DNA of 64,000 nt from Doris montereyensis (lineage: Eukaryota > Mollusca > Gastropoda > Nudibranchia > Dorididae). Location of the stretch: positions 333,573-397,572 of the forward strand of contig JAXRKP010000249.1 in assembly GCA_037039925.1 (NCBI GenBank). The letters run 5' to 3'. Shown in pieces: positions 28,310-38,069 of the stretch (position 1 is its first letter; every line of letters begins with the position of its first letter). Position numbers and translations under genes: made by a program. The notes under the pieces were generated by a model, which saw only the letters and a list, made by a program, of their open reading frames with translations, made no database searches and had not been told where the DNA came from.

Positions 28310-28334
28310 AATAATATATTTTTAATAGTTTAAT

Positions 28335-29650
28335 TTAAATATTTGCTTTATCATTAAGATTTTTGAGTTGATTCTTACCAATTTTCTTCTTATACAATGC
28401 TTTAATTATTTTTTTTAATTCTTGTTCTAATCCTGTATTACCAGCTTCTTTTTCTGCAAATAGTAAATCCATTCTTTTGATTAATTCATCAGGATCACAA
28501 GGAATTATAACTGTATTAATTCCCTCACTAGAAATAGGTGTATATAATTCCTTTGCTTCTCTACCTAAAATACTTTTCCATTTCTTCCCACTATTAGATT
28601 TTAATTTACCTGTTTCTGTATTTTAAGTACATTGTTTTCTTTCATAATTTCTTTGTATTTATCATAATCACTTGAAGTAAAATCATCTGGTTCTTTTACC
28701 ATTAGCAAATTCCACAATCCTTTTGTTCCTGTAAATGTTTTATCATTAATAAAAACATATTATTTTGAATAGCTAAAAGTTTATTTTGTTAATCTTGTTT
28801 TTCAATCAATGGTTGCAGTTGTTTTGCAACTTCTTCCTTTTTATATTCCTCACCAATTCTTTCTGATATAAATCTATTTTTTAAATCCCTTTTTGTTTTT
28901 AAATATTCAGCAACTTATTCATCACCATTCTTAGCAGTTACATTTTTTTTATGAAAGGCATTATAATTACATTATCTTTTATTAAGCTTATTCATCATGT
29001 CATTAATTGGTTTTAACAAAGATTCTTTTAATTCATTTTTTCCTTTTTGTTTGATATTTTCTTCTTCAAATTTATTATTCTTATTTCTTCGAATATCTTC
29101 TTTACAAAATTGATAATGAGTTTGTTCTTTTAAAATTAATCAAATTCTTCATTTGAAATATTATTATTGTTTAATGCTTTAGATAATAATGATTGAATAG
29201 TATTTAATTTATTTTGACTTAGATTATATATATCACGATGCTTTTGTTCTTTAATTTTAAACTTCTTAATTAATTTATTTGTAATAATACTCAATACATC
29301 TGCACCTGCAGACACACCATCTAAAATAACTGATATTGGAATTAGAACTACTGTTGCTAAAGTTGAAATACTTGCAACTCTCGATGCAGTAGAAACTGCA
29401 ATTTAATCCATAATTTGTATCATGTAAAGCATTGTTTGCTTTCGAATATTTCTTACTTAAACTTCTTCTAATTTCACTATTTCTTTTTAACACATATGTT
29501 TAATATGTTTTAATCAAATATTTGAAATATACCTTGCAGCATTATCATGTTTTATATCTACATAAATAGTATCATCGATAGACAGGGCAGATGGTTCTTT
29601 AGATAAACGAGGATATATATTTTCGACTTCAATTTCATCCAATTTTATTA
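28335..29650 (-). pseudogene. Coiled-coil Polinton protein with GTKGLWNLL motif
   Basis: The N-terminus (EIEVENIYPRLSKEP, then DDTIYVDI) is followed by a TGA at 29514-29516 where Trp would fit, a charged stretch (RRSLSKKYSKANNALHDTNYG), a hydrophobic segment (VASISTLATVVLIPIS), a long charged coiled coil, then FTGTKGLWNLL and VIIPCDPDELIKRMDLLFAE near the C-terminus. At least four frame changes and several stops are present. Proteins with this layout are common in invertebrate Polintons, but the function is unknown. Confidence 0.65.
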
Positions 29651-29744
29651 TAGAAAAAATAAATACAATAAATTAAAATAGAATATTTAAAAAAGGATTA
29701 TCTTTAACTAAATCATCTATCACACCACTCCCATCATCCCACTC

Positions 29745-30234
29745 TTAAAAGATGCCATCACCTTTCGTTTCTAATTCTGGAATTTGTTTTGGACTAAGAT
29801 ATAGCTCCGCACCATGATTTTTAATTTTCACAATATTTCCATTACGTTTTAAATATAATCCATTTCCTAATATCTTATTAACGCCGGTTATTGCTAACCC
29901 AGTCAAAGCACCAATACCTAATACTTTTCCCGCTGCAGGCAATATTGTTTTTGCTATTGGAATTAAGAATTTCATCAAAGCACCAATAAATCCTCCTTCT
30001 ACTCTATTTTTTAAATTAAATTCTAATTGTGCTTTTGACAGTTTAATATTAACAGATTTTTGGTTATCAAATGCTTTAATAATTTTATTTATTTGACCTT
30101 GTGTTAAAGCTATCATCACCATCAGAATCAACTCTAATAGTAACAAATTCTTTATTTTTCATAGCAAGTTGAATTTTCTCTTTCTGATTATTAGTTATAT
30201 TTAGATGTGCTTCTGTATATTTTGTTTCACTCAT
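29745..30234 (-). pseudogene. Small hydrophobic Polinton protein (pX/pVI-like candidate)
   Basis: ATG at 30232-30234 overlaps the stop of the upstream gene (ATGA). The N-terminus MSETKYTEAHLNITNNQKEK is separated by one frame change (near 30115) from an open stretch with QGQINKIIKAFDN, a Gly/Ala/Leu-rich membrane-like segment (AAGKVLGIGALTGLAITGVN), GNGLYLKRNGNIVKI and ELYLSP, ending GDGIF. Elements of the adintovirus group carry such proteins, compared with adenovirus core or membrane-lytic proteins. Function inferred. Confidence 0.6.
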
Positions 30235-31195
30235 TGTCTAATATGAAATTTAAGATAATATTTTTCAAGATTTATATCATTTCCATCTTTGTCTTTTATC
30301 TCCGCTTTAAAGTTTTTAAATTTATCTTTAATTGGATAATAAATCAAAACGTTAGGTTTTTCATTTACTTAACAACCTTGATGAAAAAAAGAACATAATA
30401 TTTTGATTTCTCATTATTAAAATGATTATTTTCAATACAGTTGATATGAATGTTTATTAGAATGTTAAATGATAGGTGTACTTCTTTATCACTTGTATAC
30501 ATAGCATTATTATCAATACCATATACTTTTGCTTCAAAACCTAACATTTTTTCAATACTGTTTAGAGGTGAAAATCTAACTTTCGTATCTTTTTCTAATA
30601 TTAATATGGTCTTACTATTTTTAATTGAAAAATTAGCTATTGCAAACCTTTCAATAACTGATTCCTTACTAATGGAAACTTTACGTGATCTATTAGCACA
30701 ATGACGTGTTTCAATAGCCTCTCTTAATTTCGTTGGTTCATGTTCGTCAATCACTTTATTAAGAGATATTAAATCATAACAACCTTCATCAATTGTAATA
30801 ATTTCCATTCACTATTATTATAAGAATATTCAATACGATTATTAGTATTATTAATATTAAACAATTCATTTGCATTAAATTCAGTTAGTGAAATTTCACA
30901 ATTATCACATTCAGTTGGTGGTTCAAATGTTTTAATTAAAGAATCATTAAGTATAACAGTATAAATTTCTTTTTTAAACCATTCAATATATTCTTTTCCA
31001 TACTGTTATTATCCCTTAAAACATTCATTATTTTACTTTTGATTTACTTTTGATTTTGTTCTAGTTTATCAATTATTCTATTTTCAAGTTCATTATTTTT
31101 TTCTAGTTTTTCTAATAGCTTTTTCTCCCATATCATCTTTCGTTACTGAAATACTTTTTTCTTCATAGATCTCGTCATTATATTATTATAAACCA
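30231..31195 (-). pseudogene. Penton-like minor capsid candidate, second copy
   Basis: The C-terminal half (30365-30808) has GCYDLISLNKVIDE, a segment VRFSPLNSIEKMLGF and SDKEVHL, parallel to SYEFIGLNKTLE, VRFSHNSSIKRVLGF and the ESENVVNI segment of the neighbour at 31200-32013. A preceding piece (to about 31000) encodes TVILNDSLIKTFEPP, and an upstream coiled-coil piece (LLEKLEKNNELENRIIDKLE) lies at about 31040-31140. Several frame changes. It ends TGA at 30231-30233. A diverged paralogue of the next gene. Confidence 0.65.
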
Positions 31196-31199
31196 GTAA

Positions 31200-32013
31200 A
31201 CCCAAATTTATCTGTTGTCATTTGTTTAAGGTTTTATTTTTGTCGTAGATGAAATCTAATAGTAAATCAAGCGGATTATTATTTTGATCAATTATTTTAA
31301 CATGGAAATCTCTTATATAATTTTTTAATGCTACAGGAAATAAATTGGATGTGTTGGCTTTTTAATAATTTTATAACCAGGTGATACTGTAGGGAAAAAA
31401 GGAATAAATAACAACGTCTCTTGTTCCATTAACTATTGACCCATTAATAATATTAATATGAATAAAGATAGTATTAATTGCTAGGATATTTACTACATTT
31501 TCAGATTCGTGAATTCCTGGACCATAAACATCTTTAGTAAAGCCTAAAACCCTTTTAATACTACTATTATGAGAAAATCTAACAGTATATCCAGTTTTAA
31601 TATCTAGCACTGATTTTAATGTATTCAGATTTGGTTTTAAAGTGAATGCATCATCATCATCATTTTCTTTCAATTGTCTTTCTAGTGTTTTATTTAGACC
31701 GATAAATTCATATGACCCCTTTGGAAAAGTAATAATTTTATTTTCTGAATTGCTTTCATATTCAATTATGTTATTATGGGATGCTACATTGGGAAGAGAA
31801 TAATACGTATCTAGATCTACTAATGCAATTCCATATTGTTTGTTTTCATCCAATTGCAAAGGTGGGTTAAAAAATAGTGTTAAATTCTGATTCATTCTTA
31901 CTAACAATTATCTGATAATCTATCTTTGGAGATGTATTGTTAATTACCTGTTTTAATAATTCATTATTTTGTTTTAATAGTTCAGTATGTATGTTGAACA
32001 ATTCTTTAGCCAT
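31200..32013 (-). pseudogene. Penton-like minor capsid protein candidate
   Basis: Starts MAKELFNIHTELLKQNNELL (ATG 32011-32013). After one frame change near 31880 it continues FNPPLQLDENKQYGIALVDL, with TYYSLPN, FPKGSYEFIGLNKTL, NTLKSVLDI, VRFSHNSSIKRVLGF and HESENVVNILAINTIF. After further breaks it ends with a YIRDFHVKIIDQNNNPLD phrase. The order of motifs, with a final IxDQ segment, is that of the single jelly-roll minor capsid protein of Polintons (from memory). It would form the capsid vertex. Confidence 0.7.
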
Positions 32014-32725
32014 TTTTAGGTTTGTAAAAGGATCTAAATTATATCGATATTTGCCATTATTTATTGTAGATGAATTCTCTATTACCAAATAATTATAGGG
32101 TTCTGTCCAACATATTTTACAGAGTGATTTAAATTCTTCAAAATCCATATCTTCAGAAGCACGATCTTAATAAATGTGTTGAATGTTTTTATTATCTTGT
32201 TTAACATATAAAGTTGCTGTTTTCTCTTATTGTTTGACGTGGCAAACGAAAATAGTTTTGTGATAAATAAAAACAATCTACATTACTATGTCTACCTCTA
32301 GTATAGTAGTCATTACATGTGTTTTGTTTTTCTAGTAATACTTCATCAAATATCATCAGGTTTTTATCTGTTGATTTCAATTCTTTAGGAACAATTATGT
32401 TATAAGAGTTTTCAAAGAATTCATATTTAATTAGATTTTCATTATTCATTCTTTCACCTAGTTGTTTTATAAATTGATAAGGACATATTTTGTTTTTCTT
32501 TATTTCATTTTCAATATTGAACACGTTAAGAATGGATTCTTTATTTAGATTATTATCAAAATCATATTTCATTACTTTATATTTTGGTTGAAATAAACTT
32601 TCCCCATATACAATTAGGTTATCATAGTCTAATAACTGTTTGTCTAACATCAGATTAAACAAAACATTTGTTTTTCCACATCTATATTTTCCAACTATTA
32701 ATCCTCTTATACTTTTTGGAAACAT
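32014..32725 (-). pseudogene. A32/FtsK-like genome-packaging ATPase
   Basis: The open N-terminal 174 codons (32201-32725) hold Walker A GKYRCGKT (residues 12-19), Walker B LMIFDE (123-128) and the downstream TRGRHSNVDCFYLSQNYFRL segment containing the family's conserved Gln and Arg. A frame change follows NSNFIC at about 32201. The C-terminal piece (from 32148) has MDFEEFKSLCKICWTEPY and NGKYRYNLDPF. That piece runs in the same frame into the minor capsid start. The enzyme would pump the element DNA into capsids. Confidence 0.88.
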
Positions 32726-32929
32726 ATTAGAGTTATTCCTCTTTGTTTTCTCTCCCCCCCCCCCAGTAAATATTCATTGCCGTTTATTTAAGCATAAATT
32801 TAAGAAGAAAAAATATTGACAATAGAAGTATAGACAATACAAACAATAGAACAGAAGTAGAAGGGGTGTTGGGAACCAATCATTTGTTTTATAAGTGACA
32901 TCACTTCTTTGAGGGGATGATGTTCAAAG

Positions 32930-35375
32930 CACCACCACTAACTCTTAGTGGGCGCCCTTTCTTTTGTCCGATTCTCAAAGGATTGCTGAATGGGTGACGT
33001 TGACGTTGAAATTGAATGGGTTTGTGCGATCCTCAAAGGAGCGTTGAATGGGTTGTGACGTTGAAATGGGATTGTGACGTTGAAATTCTTTTGTGCGATC
33101 CTCAAAGGAGCGTTGAATGGGTTGTGACGTTGAAATTCTTTTGTGCGATCCTCAAAGGAGCGTTGAATAGACTGGTGACGTTGAAATTCTTTTGTGCGAT
33201 CCTCAAAGGAGCGTTGAATGGGTTGTGACGTTGAAATTCTTTTGTGCGATCCTCAAAGGAGCGTTGAATAGACTGGTGACGTTGAAATTCTTTTGTGCGA
33301 TCCTCAAAGGAGCGTTGAATGGCGTTGAATAGACTGGTGACGTTGAAATTCTTTTGTGCGATCCCAAAGAGCGTTGAATAGACTGGTGACGTTGAAATTC
33401 TTTTGTGCGATCCTCAAAGGAGCGTTGAATGGGTTGACGTTGAATCAAAGGAGCGTTGAATGGGTTGTGACGTTGAAATTCTTTTGTGCGATCCCCAAAG
33501 GAGCGTTGAATAGACTGGTGACGTTGAAATTCTTTTGTGCGATCCTGGAAGGAGCGTTGAATAGACTGGTGACGTTGAAATTCTTTTGTGCGATCCTCAA
33601 AATGAATGGGTTGTGACGTTGAAATTCTTTTGTGCGATCCTCAAAGGAGCGTTGAGTTGAATGGGTTGTGACGTTGAAATTCTTTTTGTGCGATCCTCAA
33701 AATGAATGGGTTGTGACGTTGAAATTCTTTTGTGCGATCCCCAAAGGAGCGTTGAATAGACTGGTGACGTTGAAATTCTTTTGTGCGATCCTCAAAGGAG
33801 CGTTGAATAGACTGGTGACGTTGAAATTCTTTTGTGCGATTCTGGAAGGAGCGTTGAATAGACTGGTGACGTTGAAATTCTTTTGTCCGATTCTCGAAGG
33901 AGCGTTGAATGGGTTGTGACGTTGAAATTCTTTTGTCCGATTCTCGAAGGAGCGTTGAATGGGTTGTGACGTTGAAATTCTTTTGTCCGATTCTCGAAGG
34001 AGCGTTGAATGGGTTGTGACGTTGAAATTCTTTTGTGCGATCCTGGAAGGAGCGTTGAATAGACTGGTGGTGTAGGATTTCTTTTGTCCGACTCTCGAAG
34101 GATTGCTGAATAGGACGTAGGATTTCTTTTGTCCGACTCTCGAAGGATTGCTGAATAGGACGTAGGATTTTTGTCCGACTCTCGAAGGAGCGTTGAATAG
34201 GCTATGACATAGGATTTCTTTTGTGCGATCCTCGAAGGATCGTTGAATAGGCTGTGACGTAGGATTTCTTTTGTGCGATTCTCGAAGGATCGTTGAATAG
34301 GACGTAGGATTTCTTTTGTGTGATCCTCGAAGGATCGTTGAATAGGCTGTGACGTAGGATTTCTTTTGTGTGATCCTCGAAGGATCGTTGAATAGGCTGT
34401 GACGTAGGATTTCTTTTTGTGCGATTCTCGAAGGATCGTTGAATAGGACGTAGGATTTCTTTTGTGTGATCCTCGAAGGATCGTTGAATAGGCTGTGACG
34501 TAGGATTTCTTTTGTGCGATCCTCGAAGGATCGTTGAATAGGACGTAGGATTTTTTTGTGTGATCCTCGAAGGATCGTTGAATAGGACGTAGGATTTTTT
34601 TTGTGCGATCCTCGAAGGAGCGTTGAATAGGACGTAGGATTTCTTTTGTGCGATCCTCGAAGGATCGTTGAATAGGCTGTGACGTAGGATTTCTTTTGTG
34701 CGATTCTCGAAGGATCGTTGAATAGGCTGTGACGTAGGATTTCTTTTGTGCGATCCTCGAAGGATCGTTGAATAGGCTGTGACGTAGGATTTCTTTAGTG
34801 CTGTAACGTAGGATTTCTTTTGTGCGATCCTCGAAGGATCGTTGAATAGGATTTCTGTAACGTAGGATTTCTTTTGTGCGATCCTCGAAGGAGCGTTGAA
34901 TAGGACGTAGGATTTTTTTGTCCGATTCTCGAAGAATTGCTGAATAGGACGTAAGATTTCTTTTGTGTGATCCTCGAAAGAACGCTGAATGGGTTGTGAC
35001 GTTGAATTCTTTTTGTGAGATCCTGGAAGGAGTGTTGAATTGGCTGTGACTTAGGATTTCTTTTGTCCGATTCTCGAGGGATCGCTGAATGGGTTGTGAC
35101 GTTGAAATTCTTTTGTGCGATCCTCGATGGAGCGTTAAATAGACTGGTGAGGTTGAAATTCTTTTGTGCGATCCTCAAAGGAGCGTTGAATAGGCTGTGA
35201 CGTCGGGTGTCTTTTGTGTGATTCTCGAAGGATCGCTGAATAGGTCGTGACGTCGGATTTCTTTGTCGGATCCTCGAAGGAGCGTTAAATAGGCTGTGAC
35301 GTCGGATTTCTTTTGTCGGATCCTCGAAGGAGCGTTGAATAGGCCGTGACGTCGGATTTCTTTTGCTAAAGTAAA
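32930..35375. repeat. 45-51 bp minisatellite inside the Polinton
   Basis: Left part: units of GTTGAATGGGTTGTGACG, TTGAAATTCTTTTGTGCGAT and CCTCAAAGGAGC. Right part: AATAGGCTGTGACGTAGGAT, TTCTTTTGTGCGATCCTCGA and AGGATCGTTG. The right-part unit contains a perfect inverted repeat GATCCT-CGA-AGGATC. About 50 copies. It is less AT-rich than the adjoining Polinton genes. Reading frames through it are artefacts. Confidence 0.96.
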
Positions 35376-36080
35376 TATATTTCCATACCGAAATCTCATG
35401 AGGACAATTTTGGAATGCAATTTCAAGTTTAGAAATTAAAGTAAAGGCAGTTGATAGAGGTATTCTTAGCTTTTGTAGTTTAGTAAACTGTCTAAATAAT
35501 GCGCTCAGCAAGCGTAATTTTCGCACATGTGATTCTGATAAATCTAATCTATCTCTTAAAAATGCTTTATAACAACCAAAGTGAGGACGCGTAATTTATC
35601 TAAATATTGACCATAGACTACAGCATGTTTAATTTCCTGTGAATTATGCCTGTTTCTACTTTTGAGACAAAATAATAGTTTTTCTTGTATTTCATTTATT
35701 GCGCGTACATCAGAATCTAAAGAATTATTTAATTCTGTTAATAACTCCTGCCCGTCTAAACTAGTCAATGTATTCTTCTTAACTCCTACCTGTCCTGGTC
35801 TAAGCATCTTAATGATATCTTCTTTTGGTTTAGAAGGCAACCGTTTCTCTTCTACGAAGTTACGCGCCCTTGACCGACCATTATTTTGTAGGATATTTTC
35901 TAACTTTATGAAATAGCTAATCATAGATTTATAATGGGTTTTCTGCTTTTGTGTTATCTCTATTTCCTTATCCTTATCATTATCATAAACACGTAGTAAA
36001 CATAAATCCATTTCAGTTATGTCTGGTGTCAAACCTGAATTTTCTACCTTGAGCACAAGTACACGTCTTATCTCGCTCAA
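35376..36080 (-). CDS. Unknown ORF near the right end of the Polinton (one frame change)
   Basis: The open part 35556-36080 (174 codons) begins MSEIRRVLVLKVENSGLTPD and is charged, with a predicted-helical middle (YKSMISYFIKLENIL; LNNSLDSDVRAINEIQEKLL). One frame change near 35570 leads to YKAFLRDRLDLSESHVRKL and a segment ending EISVWKYIYFSK, where the minisatellite starts. Composition is closer to balanced than the other Polinton genes. Not recognised. It could be an accessory gene, or part of a second element. Confidence 0.5.
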
Positions 36081-36966
36081 TATCCCAGTAGAAGTGATAT
36101 GCCTTAATTTCTCTCCGTAAAACTTACCATCGGTTGTAAATAACTACATAATTAACAAGGGTTCTCCTCATTGGCTCTCAATCATAGCGTGATCAGATAT
36201 ACGGTGTGGTAATCAAAATCGAAACATGTTGAATCCTGACTACAAACATGATTTAATTGAATTCATGTTAGTGTGAATATACGCTATAATAGTCTTTATC
36301 GATCTGCAGCATATTATGCAATTATCCAATAACACATTACTTTGTTAATTAGTCTCTGCACGTTAAAACAAAAAACGCGCTATTTAATATCTTTATTAAG
36401 ATTACTACCATATGCTGCTACTTAAACTAAAGATTTTAATACTAAAATGCTCAATTCAGTGTTCTAAATAAAAGATAGTCAGGTGAGGTGATTGGTTGAT
36501 GAATGAGATAATGAATGAATGAATAAAAATGGAGAGAGAGATGAATGGAGGAACAAAACATTAGTTAATACTATCTAGTCGTGTAAGGTATCATTGTCTT
36601 TCTCTTAATTAGCAGAACTCATTAGTATTTATAGTAATTAGCTGTTACTAAACACTAATGGGAAAACCAATTAATAATATAATAATATTTAGATGTCTGT
36701 GTTATGATGTTATTTCTAGGGGTGCGTTCCCATATATCTATTTATCTAGGAAATCCGCTTCGCGTTAGGGAGTAGTAAAGTGGTTTGCGTAGACTTTGCG
36801 ACCGCTAAAGGTATGAATAGTTCTATTGATAAACGGGGAATAGTGTACAAAGACTTGTCTCAGCCCGTTTCGTTAACACCTGCATTATCTGCATGGATTG
36901 CTAAAACCCCTCTATCTCCTTCTCTATCACACACACATACTACATTTATTTATTTTTTATATTTGT
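36081..36966. other. Polinton right subterminal region, no gene seen
   Basis: AT-rich and without a convincing ORF. A less AT-rich patch at 36715-36890 has a 62-codon frame starting at 36780 that I do not recognise. A short (TC/AC) stretch follows at 36907-36940. Confidence 0.5.
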
Positions 36967-37079
36967 AAAAATGGCTTAAAAGTAGGTGCAAATGATGTTT
37001 TTAAAAAATGAAAAACAATTTATTTATTTTATTTATTTTTAGTATTTTTTTAAAAAAGGGCTTAAAACTCTATACTACT
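36967..37079 (-). repeat. Right terminal inverted repeat
   Basis: 113 bp inverted to the left end: AAGTAGGTGCAAATGATG, TTTATTTATTTTTAGTAT and the final AAAACTCTATACTACT at 37064-37079. Confidence 0.93.
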
Positions 37080-37085
37080 TACAAT
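37080..37085. repeat. Right target-site duplication TACAAT
   Basis: Exact copy of 21221-21226. The satellite monomer resumes directly with TCCACACCGAACTTT. Confidence 0.9.
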
Positions 37086-37530
37086 TCCACACCGAACTTT
37101 TAAGTCAAATACAGGAACGAAATTATTGTACCACACAGAACGTTGAATGTCACATACATGATATAAATAACTGTACCACACAGAACTTTGAAGGTCACAT
37201 ACAGGAACAAAATTATTGTACCACACAAAACTTTCAAGGTCACATACAGGAACAAAATTACTGTACCTCTTCAATTTTTAAAGTAAATATATATGAACAA
37301 AATTACCACTCCACATATATATTTGAAGGTCACATACGGGAACAAAATTACTGTACCACACAGAACTTTGAAGGTCACATACGGGAACAACATTACTGTA
37401 CCCCACAGAACTGTGAAGGTCACATACAGAACAAATTTACTTTTCCCCACATAACTTTGAACGGCACATAGTGGAACAAAAATACTGTGCCGCACAGAAC
37501 TTTGAAGTTTATATACAGGAACAAAATTAC
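37086..37530. repeat. 40-45 bp satellite continues right of the Polinton
   Basis: Diverged units (GTACCACACAGAACTTTGAA, GGTCACATACAGGAACAAAA), about ten copies, same family as 19780-21220. Confidence 0.95.
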
Positions 37531-37534
37531 TGTA

Positions 37535-38045
37535 CCACCCATAGAGAAGGAGAGTTAGATTCATCAGTAAAGACTCCAAAACTAACGACAGTGACTGTAT
37601 CACACAAGATGAAAGACCTGAAACTGCCAACGCTCCAAGAACGTAGAGAACAACAGAGAACGACCTTCTTCTGTAGAGTTGTCTAGGGACAGATACCAGC
37701 AAGACCAGCTGCAAACGTCATTGAATTCCACTAAGGAAACGACTCGTGAGACCAAAGAAATTTGATAATTATGTACCAACAAATATCATCAAAAGACAGT
37801 CTAGGATAAACTCAAGAGCAGTTAAAATACCCCAAGCCAATTCAGAACAACATTAAAACTCGTTTTTCGTACAAAGCGCCGTAGACTGGAACAACTTAGA
37901 CAAAGATATCCTACGAAAACCAACGGTCGACAGTTTCAAAACAGCAAATTTCAGCCAACAACAAGACTTAAACACTAAGCCATATTTCAATTAGTAACCA
38001 GACCGACCAACTGTCTCACTCCTGTCGTATTAAAGCCCAGTAGGG
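37535..38045 (+). mobile_element. LINE 3' fragment (CR1/L2-like C-terminus)
   Basis: One frame encodes MKDLKLPTLQERREQQRTTF, followed after breaks by a VQSAVDWNNLDKDILRKP segment and VDSFKTANFSQ. This is the typical C-terminal end of CR1/L2-type reverse transcriptase ORFs. It is followed by about 100 bp of 3' UTR ending near CCCAGTAGGGATTC. A shorter copy lies at 10366-10515. Inserted in the satellite. Confidence 0.75.
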
Positions 38046-38069
38046 ATTCTACAACTACACAAATACAGA

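Larger units (their letters stand above)
21227..37079. mobile_element. Maverick/Polinton element, degraded, 15.85 kb
   Basis: Self-synthesising virus-like DNA transposon. It begins AGTAGTATAGAGTTTT and ends with the exact complement; a longer inner inverted repeat follows, and TACAAT flanks both sides. It is strongly AT-rich against its surroundings. Gene order: PolB 3' part (+); small ORF, major capsid, unknown, protease (-); HNH endonuclease, zinc-ribbon/PLA2-like, integrase, unknown (+); basic protein, coiled-coil protein, hydrophobic protein, penton-like 2, penton-like 1, ATPase (-); an internal minisatellite; an unknown ORF (-). Nearly every gene has stops or frameshifts and PolB lacks its N-terminal part, so it cannot replicate itself. 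The gene content is that of the Polinton/adintovirus group, including homologues of the C. elegans F54H12.2 and F54H12.3 proteins (family recall, not searched). Confidence 0.96.

Noticed and set aside
33016..35526. Repetitive ORFs in the 32.9-35.4 kb block
   Set aside because: They are frames of the 45-51 bp minisatellite; only the N-terminal part of the ORF starting at 35526 (before the repeats) belongs to the right-end gene.
36780..36968. 62-codon ORF near the right TIR as a gene
   Set aside because: Its second half is CT/AC simple sequence, and no motif is recognised.
21227..37079. A living virus or active transposon
   Set aside because: The polymerase is truncated, the integrase is split, and capsid, protease, ATPase and minor capsid genes all have stops or frameshifts.
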